From positions 3,658,001 through 3,722,000 of the forward strand of contig NZ_WOWL01000001.1 of assembly GCF_009741265.1 (NCBI RefSeq): 64,000 nt of DNA. The letters are read 5' to 3'. The notes under the pieces are model-generated. The model ran no database searches. It was not told where the DNA came from and saw nothing but the letters and a program-made list of their open reading frames with translations. The stretch is from Pseudarthrobacter sp. GA104. GTDB lineage: Bacteria > Actinomycetota > Actinomycetes > Actinomycetales > Micrococcaceae. Below, piece by piece: positions 8,503 through 17,318 of this stretch; position 1 is the stretch's first letter, and each line of letters opens with the position of its first letter. Made by a program: the position numbers and the translations under genes.

Positions 8503-11500
8503 GGCCGGACATGCAAAACTCCCCGACTGCCCTCTCCGCCCTTGCCCCGGTTTCCGGGCCCGGCGGGGATGCAGGGCCACCCCCGGAGCCCCGCTTCAGC
8601 CCCGAGGAGCTTTCGGTGCTCCTCGGGGAGAAGAACGTTCCTACCCCCGAGCAGTCGGCCATCATTTCGTCGCCGCTCGCGCCGAGGCTGGTCATTGCGG
8701 GGGCGGGATCCGGCAAGACAGCCACCATGGCGGACCGGGTGGTGTGGCTCGTGGCCAATGGCTGGGTCCGTCCCGAGGAAGTGCTGGGCGTGACGTTCAC
8801 CCGGAAGGCAGCAGGTGAACTCGCCTCGCGCATCAGGGGAAAACTGGCCGCCCTCCAGCGCGTGGTTGTCCAGGATAGAGGTGTCCAGGACGGCGCCGAC
8901 GCGGACAGCGGGGGCAGGGTGTTCCAGCACGGGCTGCTCAGCAGTGATGCGCTCGAACCGAAAGTTTCCACCTACCACTCCTTCGCCAGCGGCATCGTCT
9001 CTGACTATGGGCTCCGCCTTGGAGTGGAGCGGGACGTGGTCCTGCTGGGCGGCGCGCAGGCCTGGCAGTTGGCCAGCGAGGTCGTGGAGGGTTACGACGG
9101 CGAGTACGGGCATTTCCGCGCCGCCAAGTCCACGCTCGTGAAAGCAGTCATCCAACTTGCCGGTGAATGCGCCGAGCACCTCCAGGAACCCGAAGACGTC
9201 GAAGCCTGGCTGATGGCGCGGCTGTCCGACTTTGAGTCATTGCCGTATCTCGCCACCAAGAAAAGGAACGCCCCGCAGGCAGCGGCTGACCTCGCCGGCA
9301 TGTTGAGGACCAGGGCAAGCGTGGCGGACATGGTTGCCCGGTACGCGGCGGCGAAGCGGGCCCGGGGAGCACTTGATTTTGGCGACCTGGTGGCCCTTGC
9401 CGCCCGCGTGGCGCAGGACGTGCCTTTGGCCGCCCACATGGAACGGCAGCGCTACAAAGTGGTCCTGCTCGACGAGTTCCAGGACACGTCCCACGCCCAA
9501 CTGGTCCTGTTCTCCCGGCTCTTCGGCGGCGGGCACGCGGTGACCGCCGTTGGCGACCCCAACCAGTCGATCTACGGTTTTCGCGGTGCGTCGGCAGGCC
9601 AGTTGTTCCATTTCGTGCGCGAGTTCCCCGTGTGGAAAGGGAGGCCAGGACATGGGACAGAGCCAACCGGGGCGGAGGGCACCCCGGCAGGGGGAATGGC
9701 GGAAGGCGGGGCCAACTGGGCTCCCGCGCCGACGTCGTACCTGACAACGGCGTGGCGGAACGGACGGTCCATCCTGGCCGCTGCCAACGTGATGTCTGAA
9801 TCCCTGGCCCGGTCAGCGGCGCAGCGCGGACCGGCGGGCGGGGGAGGGCCGGCCGCGCCCAAGGTGCCGCCGCTGCAGCCGAGCCCGTATGCGGCAGCGG
9901 GATCTGTGGTGCTGGGGCGGTTCGGAAGCGATGTGGATGAAGCCTCAGCGCTCGCCGATGACGTCCTGAAGTACCGGGTGACGGATTTCGAGCTGAATCC
10001 CGACGGTTCGCCGGTTCCGCCCGCCATCGCCGTCCTTTGCCGGCGGCGCGCACAAATGGAGCCCATCCGGCGGCAGTTGGAGGCCCGAGGCATTCCCTAC
10101 GAGATAGTCGGACTGGGCGGACTCCTTGATACCCCCGAAATCGTGGATCTTGTTGCCACCCTGCGTGTCCTCGCCGACCCCGGCCGTTCCGATGCGCTGA
10201 TGCGCCTGCTGGCAGGGGCGCGTTGGCGGATCGGCCCCGCAGATCTGATGGCCTTGCGGGACTGGTCCAGCCAGCTTGCCCGGCGTCGGGCCCAGGCTGG
10301 ACGGGGCGATGACCAGCTTCCGGATGACGGCCCGGCCGTCCTCGAAGGCGACCTTACCGACGGTGCCAGCCTGGTGGAGGCATTGGATTGGCTGCCCCGG
10401 GAAGGATGGACCTCATCGAACGGCAGGTCCCTGACCCCCGCTGCGCGGGAGCGGATGGTCCGGTTCTCCGCGGAGCTGCGTCAGCTCCGGGGCTACCTTG
10501 GGGATGACCTCACCACCCTGCTCGGGGAGGTGGAAAGGGCCATGCTCCTTGATATCGAGGTTGCCGCCAGGCCCGGCATCAGCATCCATCAGGCGCGCCG
10601 GAACCTCGATGCCTTCCAGGATGCCGCTGCCGGGTTCCTGCGGACGTCCCAACGCGTGGACATCCTCGCCTTCCTGTCCTGGCTGGAGGCTGCGTCAGCA
10701 GAAGAAAACGGACTGGAAGCACCACCGGGCGACGTCAACCGGGAGGCCGTGCAGCTGCTTACGGTCCATGCTTCCAAGGGGCTGGAATGGGATGTCGTTT
10801 TTGTTCCGGGACTGAACGCCAAGGACTTCCCCAGCGACCGCGACTCACGCTGGAGCAGCGGGTCCGCAGCCTTGCCCTGGCCGCTGCGCGGTGACCGGGC
10901 AGACCTTCCCCAGTGGGACCTCGACCAGCCTGACCAAAAAGGCTGGCTGGATGCGGAAAAGGACTTCAAGGCAGCTGTCCAGGCCCACGCGGAATCGGAG
11001 GAGCGCCGCCTGGCCTACGTGGCGTACACCCGGGCCAAGCATGTCCTGTGGGCGTCCAGCGCCGCCTGGGTGGGGTCCAGGTCGGGACGGGCGGAAATGT
11101 CGCCATTCCTGGCAGAGCTTGAAACTCTGGCCGCCGCCGCAAGCGAGGGCACGGCGCCGGCCGTCATCCATCCGCGCTCAGTGGAGGAGTCCGCACTGCC
11201 TGAGACCAGTCCGCTGACGCTCGATACTGAGGTGGCCGGCTGGCCGTACGATCCCCTGGAGGGGCCGGTGGACCCCCGCACGGGGGAGCGCCTGCGCTTG
11301 GCAGGCGGCCGGAGGCGCGCTATGGAAACCGCGGCTGCCCGGGTGGCGGCGGCGCTGGAGGACGCTCCCCGCGCGCGGACAGCTACCCGGGAGCCCGAAC
11401 TTACAGGGGTTGCCGCCGGGTGGGCCCGGGAAGCAGCCTTGTTGCTCGAACGCCGGGCGAGGAGGTCTTCAGCCAACGACGTCCACCTTCCCGCCCACAT

Positions 11501-12092
11501 TTCGGCATCCACGCTCGTTGACCTTGGCGAGGACCCGTCAGCCGTGGCCTGGCGGCTGCGCAGGCCCGTGCCCCGGGAACCGGGCATGTCGGCCCGGAAG
11601 GGCACGGCATTCCACGCGTGGGTGGAAGAGTACTTTGGCACGGCCGGCATGCTGGACTTCGGTGAAGCGCCGGGCTCGGATGATCACATCGACGCGGCGT
11701 ACGACCTCGACGCCATGGTGGCCACCTTCCGGTCGTCCCCCTGGGCCCACCGCTCTCCGGCCTTCATTGAGGTGCCGGTGGAGACACGAATAGGGGACGT
11801 GGTGGTCCGTGGACGTGTTGACGCAGTGTTCCAGGATCCTGACGGGCGCTGGGACCTGGTGGACTGGAAGACCGGCCGGCGGCCCTCCGGGGACCTGCTC
11901 CGGGCCAAGGCCGTCCAGCTGGCGGTGTACCGGCTGGCATGGTCGCGGCTGAAGGGCGTGCCGCTGGAGGACGTGCGCGCAGCGTTCTTCTACGTTGCCG
12001 ATAACGAGGTGGTGCGGCCCCACGACCTGGGTACAGCAGGCCAGTTGGAGGAGATCGTGGCGGCAGCCCTAGCTTCCCCTAGTCCTTCTTGA
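8499..12092 (+). CDS. adnB: AdnB-type helicase-nuclease subunit (UvrD/RecB-like)
   Basis: The partner subunit of AdnAB, 1197 aa from the ATG at 8499, which makes an ATGA overlap with the adnA stop and has GGAAGG upstream. A GTG at 8463 in the same frame would add 12 residues. Its SF1 motor is canonical: Walker A GAGSGKTA (68-75), motif Ia VTFTRKAAGEL, DEFQDTSHAQ, GDPNQSIYGFRGA, and VHASKGLEWDVVFV. So AdnB is probably the main engine and AdnA the weaker one, as reported for mycobacteria. The C-terminal nuclease has RKGTAFHAWVE, GRVDAVF, LVDWKTGRRP and QLAVYRLAW. The last 14 bp overlap the 3' end of the convergent phosphotransferase-like gene. Confidence 0.93.
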   Translation: MRPDMQNSPTALSALAPVSGPGGDAGPPPEPRFSPEELSVLLGEKNVPTPEQSAIISSPLAPRLVIAGAGSGKTATMADRVVWLVANGWVRPEEVLGVTFTRKAAGELASRIRGKLAALQRVVVQDRGVQDGADADSGGRVFQHGLLSSDALEPKVSTYHSFASGIVSDYGLRLGVERDVVLLGGAQAWQLASEVVEGYDGEYGHFRAAKSTLVKAVIQLAGECAEHLQEPEDVEAWLMARLSDFESLPYLATKKRNAPQAAADLAGMLRTRASVADMVARYAAAKRARGALDFGDLVALAARVAQDVPLAAHMERQRYKVVLLDEFQDTSHAQLVLFSRLFGGGHAVTAVGDPNQSIYGFRGASAGQLFHFVREFPVWKGRPGHGTEPTGAEGTPAGGMAEGGANWAPAPTSYLTTAWRNGRSILAAANVMSESLARSAAQRGPAGGGGPAAPKVPPLQPSPYAAAGSVVLGRFGSDVDEASALADDVLKYRVTDFELNPDGSPVPPAIAVLCRRRAQMEPIRRQLEARGIPYEIVGLGGLLDTPEIVDLVATLRVLADPGRSDALMRLLAGARWRIGPADLMALRDWSSQLARRRAQAGRGDDQLPDDGPAVLEGDLTDGASLVEALDWLPREGWTSSNGRSLTPAARERMVRFSAELRQLRGYLGDDLTTLLGEVERAMLLDIEVAARPGISIHQARRNLDAFQDAAAGFLRTSQRVDILAFLSWLEAASAEENGLEAPPGDVNREAVQLLTVHASKGLEWDVVFVPGLNAKDFPSDRDSRWSSGSAALPWPLRGDRADLPQWDLDQPDQKGWLDAEKDFKAAVQAHAESEERRLAYVAYTRAKHVLWASSAAWVGSRSGRAEMSPFLAELETLAAAASEGTAPAVIHPRSVEESALPETSPLTLDTEVAGWPYDPLEGPVDPRTGERLRLAGGRRRAMETAAARVAAALEDAPRARTATREPELTGVAAGWAREAALLLERRARRSSANDVHLPAHISASTLVDLGEDPSAVAWRLRRPVPREPGMSARKGTAFHAWVEEYFGTAGMLDFGEAPGSDDHIDAAYDLDAMVATFRSSPWAHRSPAFIEVPVETRIGDVVVRGRVDAVFQDPDGRWDLVDWKTGRRPSGDLLRAKAVQLAVYRLAWSRLKGVPLEDVRAAFFYVADNEVVRPHDLGTAGQLEEIVAAALASPSPS

Positions 12093-13329
12093 TGTCGACG
12101 ATTGAGAGCGCCGCGGTGGAGGTGTCGTCCGGTCCGCCGGTGGACCCTTGGCCGGGGGTCTCCGGCTCCACCGGAAGTGGAGTCACGGCAACCGGAATTT
12201 GCGTCACGACGACGGCGGGCTGGGCCGGGACGGGCAGGACGGTGACCGGCGGCACGGCTGCCGGCACGTCGTCGTCGGCCGCCCTGATGCCGGGGACAGC
12301 CTCGGGAGCAACGCCCTCATGCCGTACTGCGTCAGGTGCCCCGGCAGCGGGGGCGCCCGGGGCCCCGGCAGCTGCCGCGGGCGGGAGGGGCTCAACGCTG
12401 ATGGGCTGCCCGCCGTGCTCAGCGATGTCGCTTGCCAGCGTGTCCAGCATTTCTTCTGCCTCGGCAATCATGGAGACATCGCCGGCAGCGATCCCCTTCA
12501 CCAGGTACTGCGCGAGAGCGAATTCCGCGGAGAGCGCGGCCCGCCGGAGGAGGTGGTTGTCGGGGGTGTCACGGCGGCCGGAGGTGTAGGCCGCCAGGAC
12601 GGCATCCACAAAATCATGCTCGTTGGAGGCGACCAGCCATGCGAAGTCGTCCGCGGGGTCGCCGATGCGGAGATCGGTCCAGCCGGTCACCGCCGTGACC
12701 CGCTGGCCCTCCACCATCAGGTTGTCCTCATGCAGGTCCCCGTGCACGACGCAGGGATTGAAGCGCCACAGGGACACGTCTTCCAGCGCGTGTTCCCAGC
12801 GAAGCAGCAGGGCGGGGGGAATCTTCCCGGTGGTGGCTGCCTGGTCCAGCTCATTCAGCCTGCGCTGCCGGAATTCATTCGGGGTGTAGCTGGGCAGGTC
12901 CGCGTTGCTGACCAAGGCCCGGGGAAGATCGTGAATGGCCGCCAGCGCGACGCCGATTTCGCGGGCGAGGGCATCCGGTCCAGCCGTGAGTTCTTCGACG
13001 CTGCGGGTGCTCCCGCCCAGATGCGAATACACGAAGGTGCTCAGGCTGCCCAGCCGCACACTGCCCGCAACCGTGGGCATCAGAAAAGGCAGCTCAGCCC
13101 GAATGCCCGGCGCGAAGGCGCGCAAGACCAGGAACTCGGTTTCCAGCCGTGCGCTGGCCTCGGCATGCCGCGGGGACCTCACCCGCCAGCGCTTCCCCTC
13201 CGAATCAAGGAGCAGGGCAGAGTCGAAGTCCGCGGGATCGTCCGGGGCAGAGCTAACGGCCGTCGGGGTCAGTCCGGGGACTGCCGCGGTTGCAACGGCT
13301 GCCAGTTCAATCGGTTTTCTTCTCACCAT
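12079..13329 (-). CDS. Phosphotransferase-like protein (APH fold, possible pseudokinase)
   Basis: A 416-aa protein with an aminoglycoside/macrolide-phosphotransferase (kinase-like) fold. It has a lobe rich in beta strands, then the catalytic loop VHGDLHEDNL near residue 198. The metal-binding segment reads AVTGWTDLRIGDP: the Asp normally preceding Trp (DW) is Gly216, which argues against normal kinase activity. After about residue 300 comes a 110-residue Ala/Pro/Val/Thr-rich tail without a domain, ending in charged IVDIKKD. The ATG at 13329 (MVRRKPIELAAV) was chosen over a longer frame because the upstream part is Pro-rich noise running into the divergent nudC start. Substrate unknown; an antibiotic-resistance role is not supported. 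Confidence 0.75.
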   Translation of the reverse strand: MVRRKPIELAAVATAAVPGLTPTAVSSAPDDPADFDSALLLDSEGKRWRVRSPRHAEASARLETEFLVLRAFAPGIRAELPFLMPTVAGSVRLGSLSTFVYSHLGGSTRSVEELTAGPDALAREIGVALAAIHDLPRALVSNADLPSYTPNEFRQRRLNELDQAATTGKIPPALLLRWEHALEDVSLWRFNPCVVHGDLHEDNLMVEGQRVTAVTGWTDLRIGDPADDFAWLVASNEHDFVDAVLAAYTSGRRDTPDNHLLRRAALSAEFALAQYLVKGIAAGDVSMIAEAEEMLDTLASDIAEHGGQPISVEPLPPAAAAGAPGAPAAGAPDAVRHEGVAPEAVPGIRAADDDVPAAVPPVTVLPVPAQPAVVVTQIPVAVTPLPVEPETPGQGSTGGPDDTSTAALSIVDIKKD

Positions 13330-13457
13330 TCCACGGTAGATTGCCTGCCGTCCGGGAGGCCGGTCCGGCGGCGGCGAGTCTTGAGATACCTGCAAATCAG
13401 GGGAGGGGAGGTCGGCCGGGAAACGGCCTCGAAATGTCAATTGTCAGCGCCAGTCAG

Positions 13458-13463
13458 TACGGT
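13458..13463 (+). promoter_or_regulatory. -10 hexamer for a leaderless start (nudC)
   Basis: TACGGT, 6 nt before the ATG at 13470. The short purine run GGTGGA also overlaps this stretch, so a leadered start is not excluded. Confidence 0.4.
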
Positions 13464-13469
13464 GGACCT

Positions 13470-14492
13470 ATGAGCCACGCCGAGTCTGTTACACCGGTCT
13501 ACCAGGGGCAGCAGGCAATGCTGCCCGCCAACCACCTCAGGGACACGCTGCTCCCTGTCAGGCCGGCGCTGGTGGACCGCGGATCGGCCGAGCGCACGGC
13601 TCCCGGAATAGTTGCCAGCCAGCTGGCCAGCCCCGCAACGTTGGCCGTTGTCCTGTCGGGCCGGCAGGGGCTGGTACAGGGCGGCGGGTTGTTTACGGCC
13701 GCTGCGGCGCCCCTTCTTGAGGAACTCGCCACGGCAGGCTCAGCCCCGGAACTGGTCATCTTCCTGGGCACCGCCCTCCCGGACTCGGACTTTCCCGCAG
13801 GAACCGGGCTGCTGCTGTTTGTCCTGCCGGAGCAGGCGGCTCCGGGAACAGCCGGAATCCCCTCCGACGCCCAGTGGGCCGGTTTCCGCGACGTGGCTGC
13901 CGGGCTGACCCCAACCCACACCGCGCTCTTTGTCGAATCAAGTGCCATCGCCAACTGGCATGCCGGCCACACGCATTGTCCGCGCTGCGGGAAGCCCACC
14001 GAGGTGGAAGCCGGCGGCTGGGTGCGTCGCTGCCCGGTGGACTTGTCGGAGCACTACCCTCGGACGGATCCCGCCATCATCGTCACGGTCGAGGGCCCTG
14101 ACGGCCGGCTGCTGCTGGGCGGCGGAGGGCCTGCGGATGCCAGGAACTATTCCACGCTGGCAGGCTTCGTGGAGCCCGGGGAGTCCCTGGAACAGGCAGT
14201 AGTCCGCGAGATCTACGAAGAGGTTGGGGTCCGGGTGACCGCGTGCCAGTACCTCGGATCGCAGTCCTGGCCGTTCCCTGCCTCGCTTATGCTTGGATTT
14301 ACCGCCGTCACCGAAGACTCCGAAGCAACGCCCGACGGCGTCGAGGTCACCAGGGCGCGCTGGTTCAGCCGGGAGGAACTCCAGGAAGCCGTGCTCAGCG
14401 GGGAGATCACCATCTCCAGCCGGCTTTCCATTGCCCGCTCGCTGATTGAGCACTGGTACGGCGGACGCATCCAGGACCGGGCCGGGGCCTGA
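13470..14492 (+). CDS. nudC: NAD+ diphosphatase (NudC-type Nudix hydrolase)
   Basis: NudC-family enzymes cleave NAD(H) to NMN(H) and AMP and can remove NAD caps from RNA. The 340-aa protein has an N-terminal family domain, a zinc-ribbon region at residues 170-191, a full Nudix box GFVEPGESLEQAVVREIYEE (232-251) and the NudC signature SQSWPFPAS just after it. The ribbon has Cys170, Cys173 and Cys188, but the fourth position is Asp191. The start at 13470 was preferred to in-frame upstream starts because these overlap the divergent phosphotransferase gene and lack family similarity. It is followed closely by uvrD2, as in mycobacteria. Confidence 0.93.
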   Translation: MSHAESVTPVYQGQQAMLPANHLRDTLLPVRPALVDRGSAERTAPGIVASQLASPATLAVVLSGRQGLVQGGGLFTAAAAPLLEELATAGSAPELVIFLGTALPDSDFPAGTGLLLFVLPEQAAPGTAGIPSDAQWAGFRDVAAGLTPTHTALFVESSAIANWHAGHTHCPRCGKPTEVEAGGWVRRCPVDLSEHYPRTDPAIIVTVEGPDGRLLLGGGGPADARNYSTLAGFVEPGESLEQAVVREIYEEVGVRVTACQYLGSQSWPFPASLMLGFTAVTEDSEATPDGVEVTRARWFSREELQEAVLSGEITISSRLSIARSLIEHWYGGRIQDRAGA

Positions 14493-14550
14493 CTCCTTTA
14501 CGTATCCACCAGACTCCAGCACGCGGTAGTCGAGACCAAGAGCAGCAGAA

Positions 14551-16686
14551 GTGACTACAGAACATATTGACGGGACAGCCTCCCTGGAGGACCGCATCCT
14601 TGGCGGCCTGGACGCGGAGCAGCGCGAAGTCGCCAGCACCCTGAACGGCCCGCTGTGTGTCCTGGCAGGCGCAGGGACCGGCAAGACACGCGCCATCACC
14701 CACCGCATCGCCTACGGCGTCCACTCCGGCGTCTATTCGCCGCAACGGCTGCTTGCGGTGACGTTCACGGCCCGGGCCGCTGCCGAGATGCGGAGCCGGC
14801 TGCGGGATCTCGGGGTGGGCAACGTGCAGGCACGGACATTCCACGCCGCCGCCCTGCGCCAGCTGCAGTTCTTTTGGCCGCAGGCGGTTGGCGGAACGCT
14901 GCCCAACCTCCTGGACCACAAGGCACAGATGCTGGCCGAGGCCGCGCGGCGGCTCCGGCTCAGCACGGACAGGGCCTCCATCCGCGATCTCGCCTCCGAA
15001 ATCGAGTGGGCCAAGGTGTCGATGCTCACGCCGGCCAACTACCTGGAAAATGCCCAGGACAGGGGCGCCCCGGGAGGGTTCGACCTCACCGCCGTGGCCA
15101 GGGTCTTCCAGTCGTATGAGGACGTGAAGACGGACCGCAACGTCATTGACTTCGAGGACGTCCTGCTGATCACGGTGGGAATTCTCCAGGAGGACGAGAA
15201 GGTCGCTGCCACCGTCCGCGAGCAGTACCGGCACTTTGTGGTGGACGAGTACCAGGACGTCTCCCCGCTGCAGCAGCGGCTCCTGGACCTCTGGCTCGGC
15301 GGCCGGGACGAACTCTGCGTCGTCGGTGACGCCAGCCAGACCATCTATTCGTTTACGGGGGCTTCCCCCAAGCACCTCCTGGATTTCAAAGCCCGCTTCC
15401 CGCAGGCCAACGTGGTCAAGCTGATCCGGGACTACCGTTCGACGCCCCAGGTGGTCAAGCTCGCCAACGACCTCCTGGCAGGCCGGCGGAGCGGCGGTCC
15501 AGTGGCCGACGCCGCCTGGGCAACACCGCTCCAGCTCGTGGCCCAGCGGCCGGCGGGCCCGGCACCCCAGTTCACCGAGTGCGCGGACGATGAAGCAGAG
15601 GCAGCCACTGTTGCCCAGAAGATCAAGGCCCTGCTCGACGCCGGCACGCCCGCAAGCGAGGTGGCCGTCCTGTTCCGGACCAACGGCCAGTCCGAGGCGT
15701 ACGAACAGGCCCTCGCTGCGGCCGGCATCGGGTACCAGCTGCGCGGCGGCGAGCGGTTCTTCGCCCGCAAGGAGGTCCGGGACGCCATCCTGCAGCTTCG
15801 GGCCGCAACCCGGGCCGTCGCGGAGACGGATTCCCCCGAGCCGCTGGGGCAACTCGTCCGGGACATTGTCTCGTCCCTCGGCTACACGGACTCCGCCCCC
15901 CACAGCGGCGGCGCACTGCGGGAGCGGTGGGAATCGCTGGCGGCCCTGGTGGCGCTCGCCGACGAACTGGTCCAAACCCGGGGTGCCCGGTTTGGCCTGG
16001 CCGACTTCGTCAACGAACTACAGGAACGTTCCCTCGCCCAGCACGCCCCCACGGTCCAGGGCGTGACTCTTGCCTCGCTGCACGCGGCCAAGGGCCTCGA
16101 ATGGGATGCGGTGTTCCTGGTGGGCCTCAGCGAGGGGCTGATGCCCATCTCCTTCGCTGACTCGCCGGAATCGGTGGACGAGGAACGCAGGCTCCTTTAC
16201 GTGGGAATCACCCGAGCCCGGGAGCACCTGTCGCTGTCCTGGTCCACTGCCCGGACCCCGGGCGGACGGGCAAACAGGAAACCGTCCAGGTTCCTTGACG
16301 GGCTGCGCCCGGATTCGGTGGCGACTTCAACCACCCGGGGGAAGGTCACGGTGTCCCGCCGGAAGGCCGCCGCTCCTGCCATGTGCCGGGTCTGTGGAAG
16401 CATGCTCGCCACCGGCGCGGAACGCAAGGTGGGCCGGTGCAATTCCTGTCCGCCGAGTTATGAGGAGCAGACCTTCGATGCCCTGCGGAACTGGCGCCGC
16501 GAAGTTGCCCTCGCCGCCGAGGTGCCGGCGTTCGTCGTGTTCACCGATGCCACGCTCACGGCCATCGCCGAGGCGCGCCCCGCCTCGCTCGAAGAGCTGG
16601 CCGGACTGGCAGGAGTGGGCCCGTCCAAGCTGGAACGGTACGGGGAAGACGTTCTGCGCGTCCTCACGGAAAGCACTTCCCTGTGA
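14551..16686 (+). CDS. uvrD2: ATP-dependent DNA helicase UvrD2
   Basis: A superfamily IA 3'-5' helicase of 711 aa starting at GTG. The motor motifs are complete: Walker A AGAGTGKTRAIT (39-50), motif Ia VTFTARAAAEM, DEYQDVSPLQQ, GDASQTIYSFTGA, LIRDYRST, and TLASLHAAKGLEWDAVFL. The C-terminal part is the UvrD2 hallmark: a tetracysteine zinc module (CRVCG then CNSCP) followed by an HRDC domain (FVVFTDATLTAIAEARP, LAGVGPSKLERYG). UvrD2 is reported essential in mycobacteria and works in DNA unwinding during repair or replication. Its TGA overlaps the GTG of the next gene (GTGA), so the two are probably translated together. Confidence 0.95.
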   Translation: MTTEHIDGTASLEDRILGGLDAEQREVASTLNGPLCVLAGAGTGKTRAITHRIAYGVHSGVYSPQRLLAVTFTARAAAEMRSRLRDLGVGNVQARTFHAAALRQLQFFWPQAVGGTLPNLLDHKAQMLAEAARRLRLSTDRASIRDLASEIEWAKVSMLTPANYLENAQDRGAPGGFDLTAVARVFQSYEDVKTDRNVIDFEDVLLITVGILQEDEKVAATVREQYRHFVVDEYQDVSPLQQRLLDLWLGGRDELCVVGDASQTIYSFTGASPKHLLDFKARFPQANVVKLIRDYRSTPQVVKLANDLLAGRRSGGPVADAAWATPLQLVAQRPAGPAPQFTECADDEAEAATVAQKIKALLDAGTPASEVAVLFRTNGQSEAYEQALAAAGIGYQLRGGERFFARKEVRDAILQLRAATRAVAETDSPEPLGQLVRDIVSSLGYTDSAPHSGGALRERWESLAALVALADELVQTRGARFGLADFVNELQERSLAQHAPTVQGVTLASLHAAKGLEWDAVFLVGLSEGLMPISFADSPESVDEERRLLYVGITRAREHLSLSWSTARTPGGRANRKPSRFLDGLRPDSVATSTTRGKVTVSRRKAAAPAMCRVCGSMLATGAERKVGRCNSCPPSYEEQTFDALRNWRREVALAAEVPAFVVFTDATLTAIAEARPASLEELAGLAGVGPSKLERYGEDVLRVLTESTSL

Positions 16687-17285
16687 GGCCCGGCCAGGGC
16701 GCAAAGACGGCCGGAGCGGTTACTGCCCCCTTGACCACTGACGACGGTGCGCCCGTCGTCGTGCGGCGTTCGGCCCGGCGCACCCGCACGGTGGCGGCCT
16801 TCTGGGAGAACGGAAGCGCAGTTGTGGCTATCCCGGCGCGGTTTACCGCCGCCCAGGAGGCCGACTGGGTCCACCGGATGGTGGCCAAGCTGCAGCGCCA
16901 GGGGGAGCGGCGGGCAGCAGCAGGCAAGCGGCGCCCGGCCACGGACGCCGCCCTCGCCGCCCATGCCGCCCACCTGTCCGCACAGTACCTCGGGGGGCGG
17001 GCAGTGCCGACGTCGGTGCGCTGGGTCAGCAACCAGAATTCCCGGTGGGGTTCGGCTACTCCCGCTGAAGGCACCATCAGGCTCTCGGACAAGCTGCGGC
17101 CAATGCCGCAGTGGGTCATCGACTATGTCCTGCTCCACGAGCTCGCCCACCTGCTGGTGGCCGCGCACAACGCCGCGTTCTGGAAGCTGCTGGAGGCCTA
17201 TCCCGAGACCCAGCGGGCCAAAGCGTTCCTGGAAGGTGTCTCCTTCGCCACCGGGCGCGGCATGGCCGATCCGGACGCGGACTGA
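16683..17285 (+). CDS. YgjP-like (DUF45/M48-type) metallopeptidase
   Basis: A 200-aa putative zinc peptidase of the YgjP/DUF45 family. The C-terminal half has the family string: NQNSRWGSAT, then WVIDYVLLHELAHLLVAAHNAAFW with the zinc motif HELAH and a third ligand candidate in the following His. The N-terminal 40 residues are basic and not conserved. No signal peptide or membrane helix is visible, so it acts in the cytosol. Translationally coupled to uvrD2 and convergent with the DUF2342 gene. Members are linked by domain similarity to SprT-type proteases; the substrate here is unknown. Confidence 0.85.
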   Translation: MRPGQGAKTAGAVTAPLTTDDGAPVVVRRSARRTRTVAAFWENGSAVVAIPARFTAAQEADWVHRMVAKLQRQGERRAAAGKRRPATDAALAAHAAHLSAQYLGGRAVPTSVRWVSNQNSRWGSATPAEGTIRLSDKLRPMPQWVIDYVLLHELAHLLVAAHNAAFWKLLEAYPETQRAKAFLEGVSFATGRGMADPDAD

Positions 17286-17318
17286 AGCCGCCCCCGCAAC
17301 AATGCGGGCCCGGACGTC

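Noticed and set aside
17293..17308. Small hairpin CCCGCA/TGCGGG between the YgjP-like and DUF2342 genes
   Set aside because: Only 6 bp, no T-run on either side; too weak to call a terminator, though the convergent position is suggestive.
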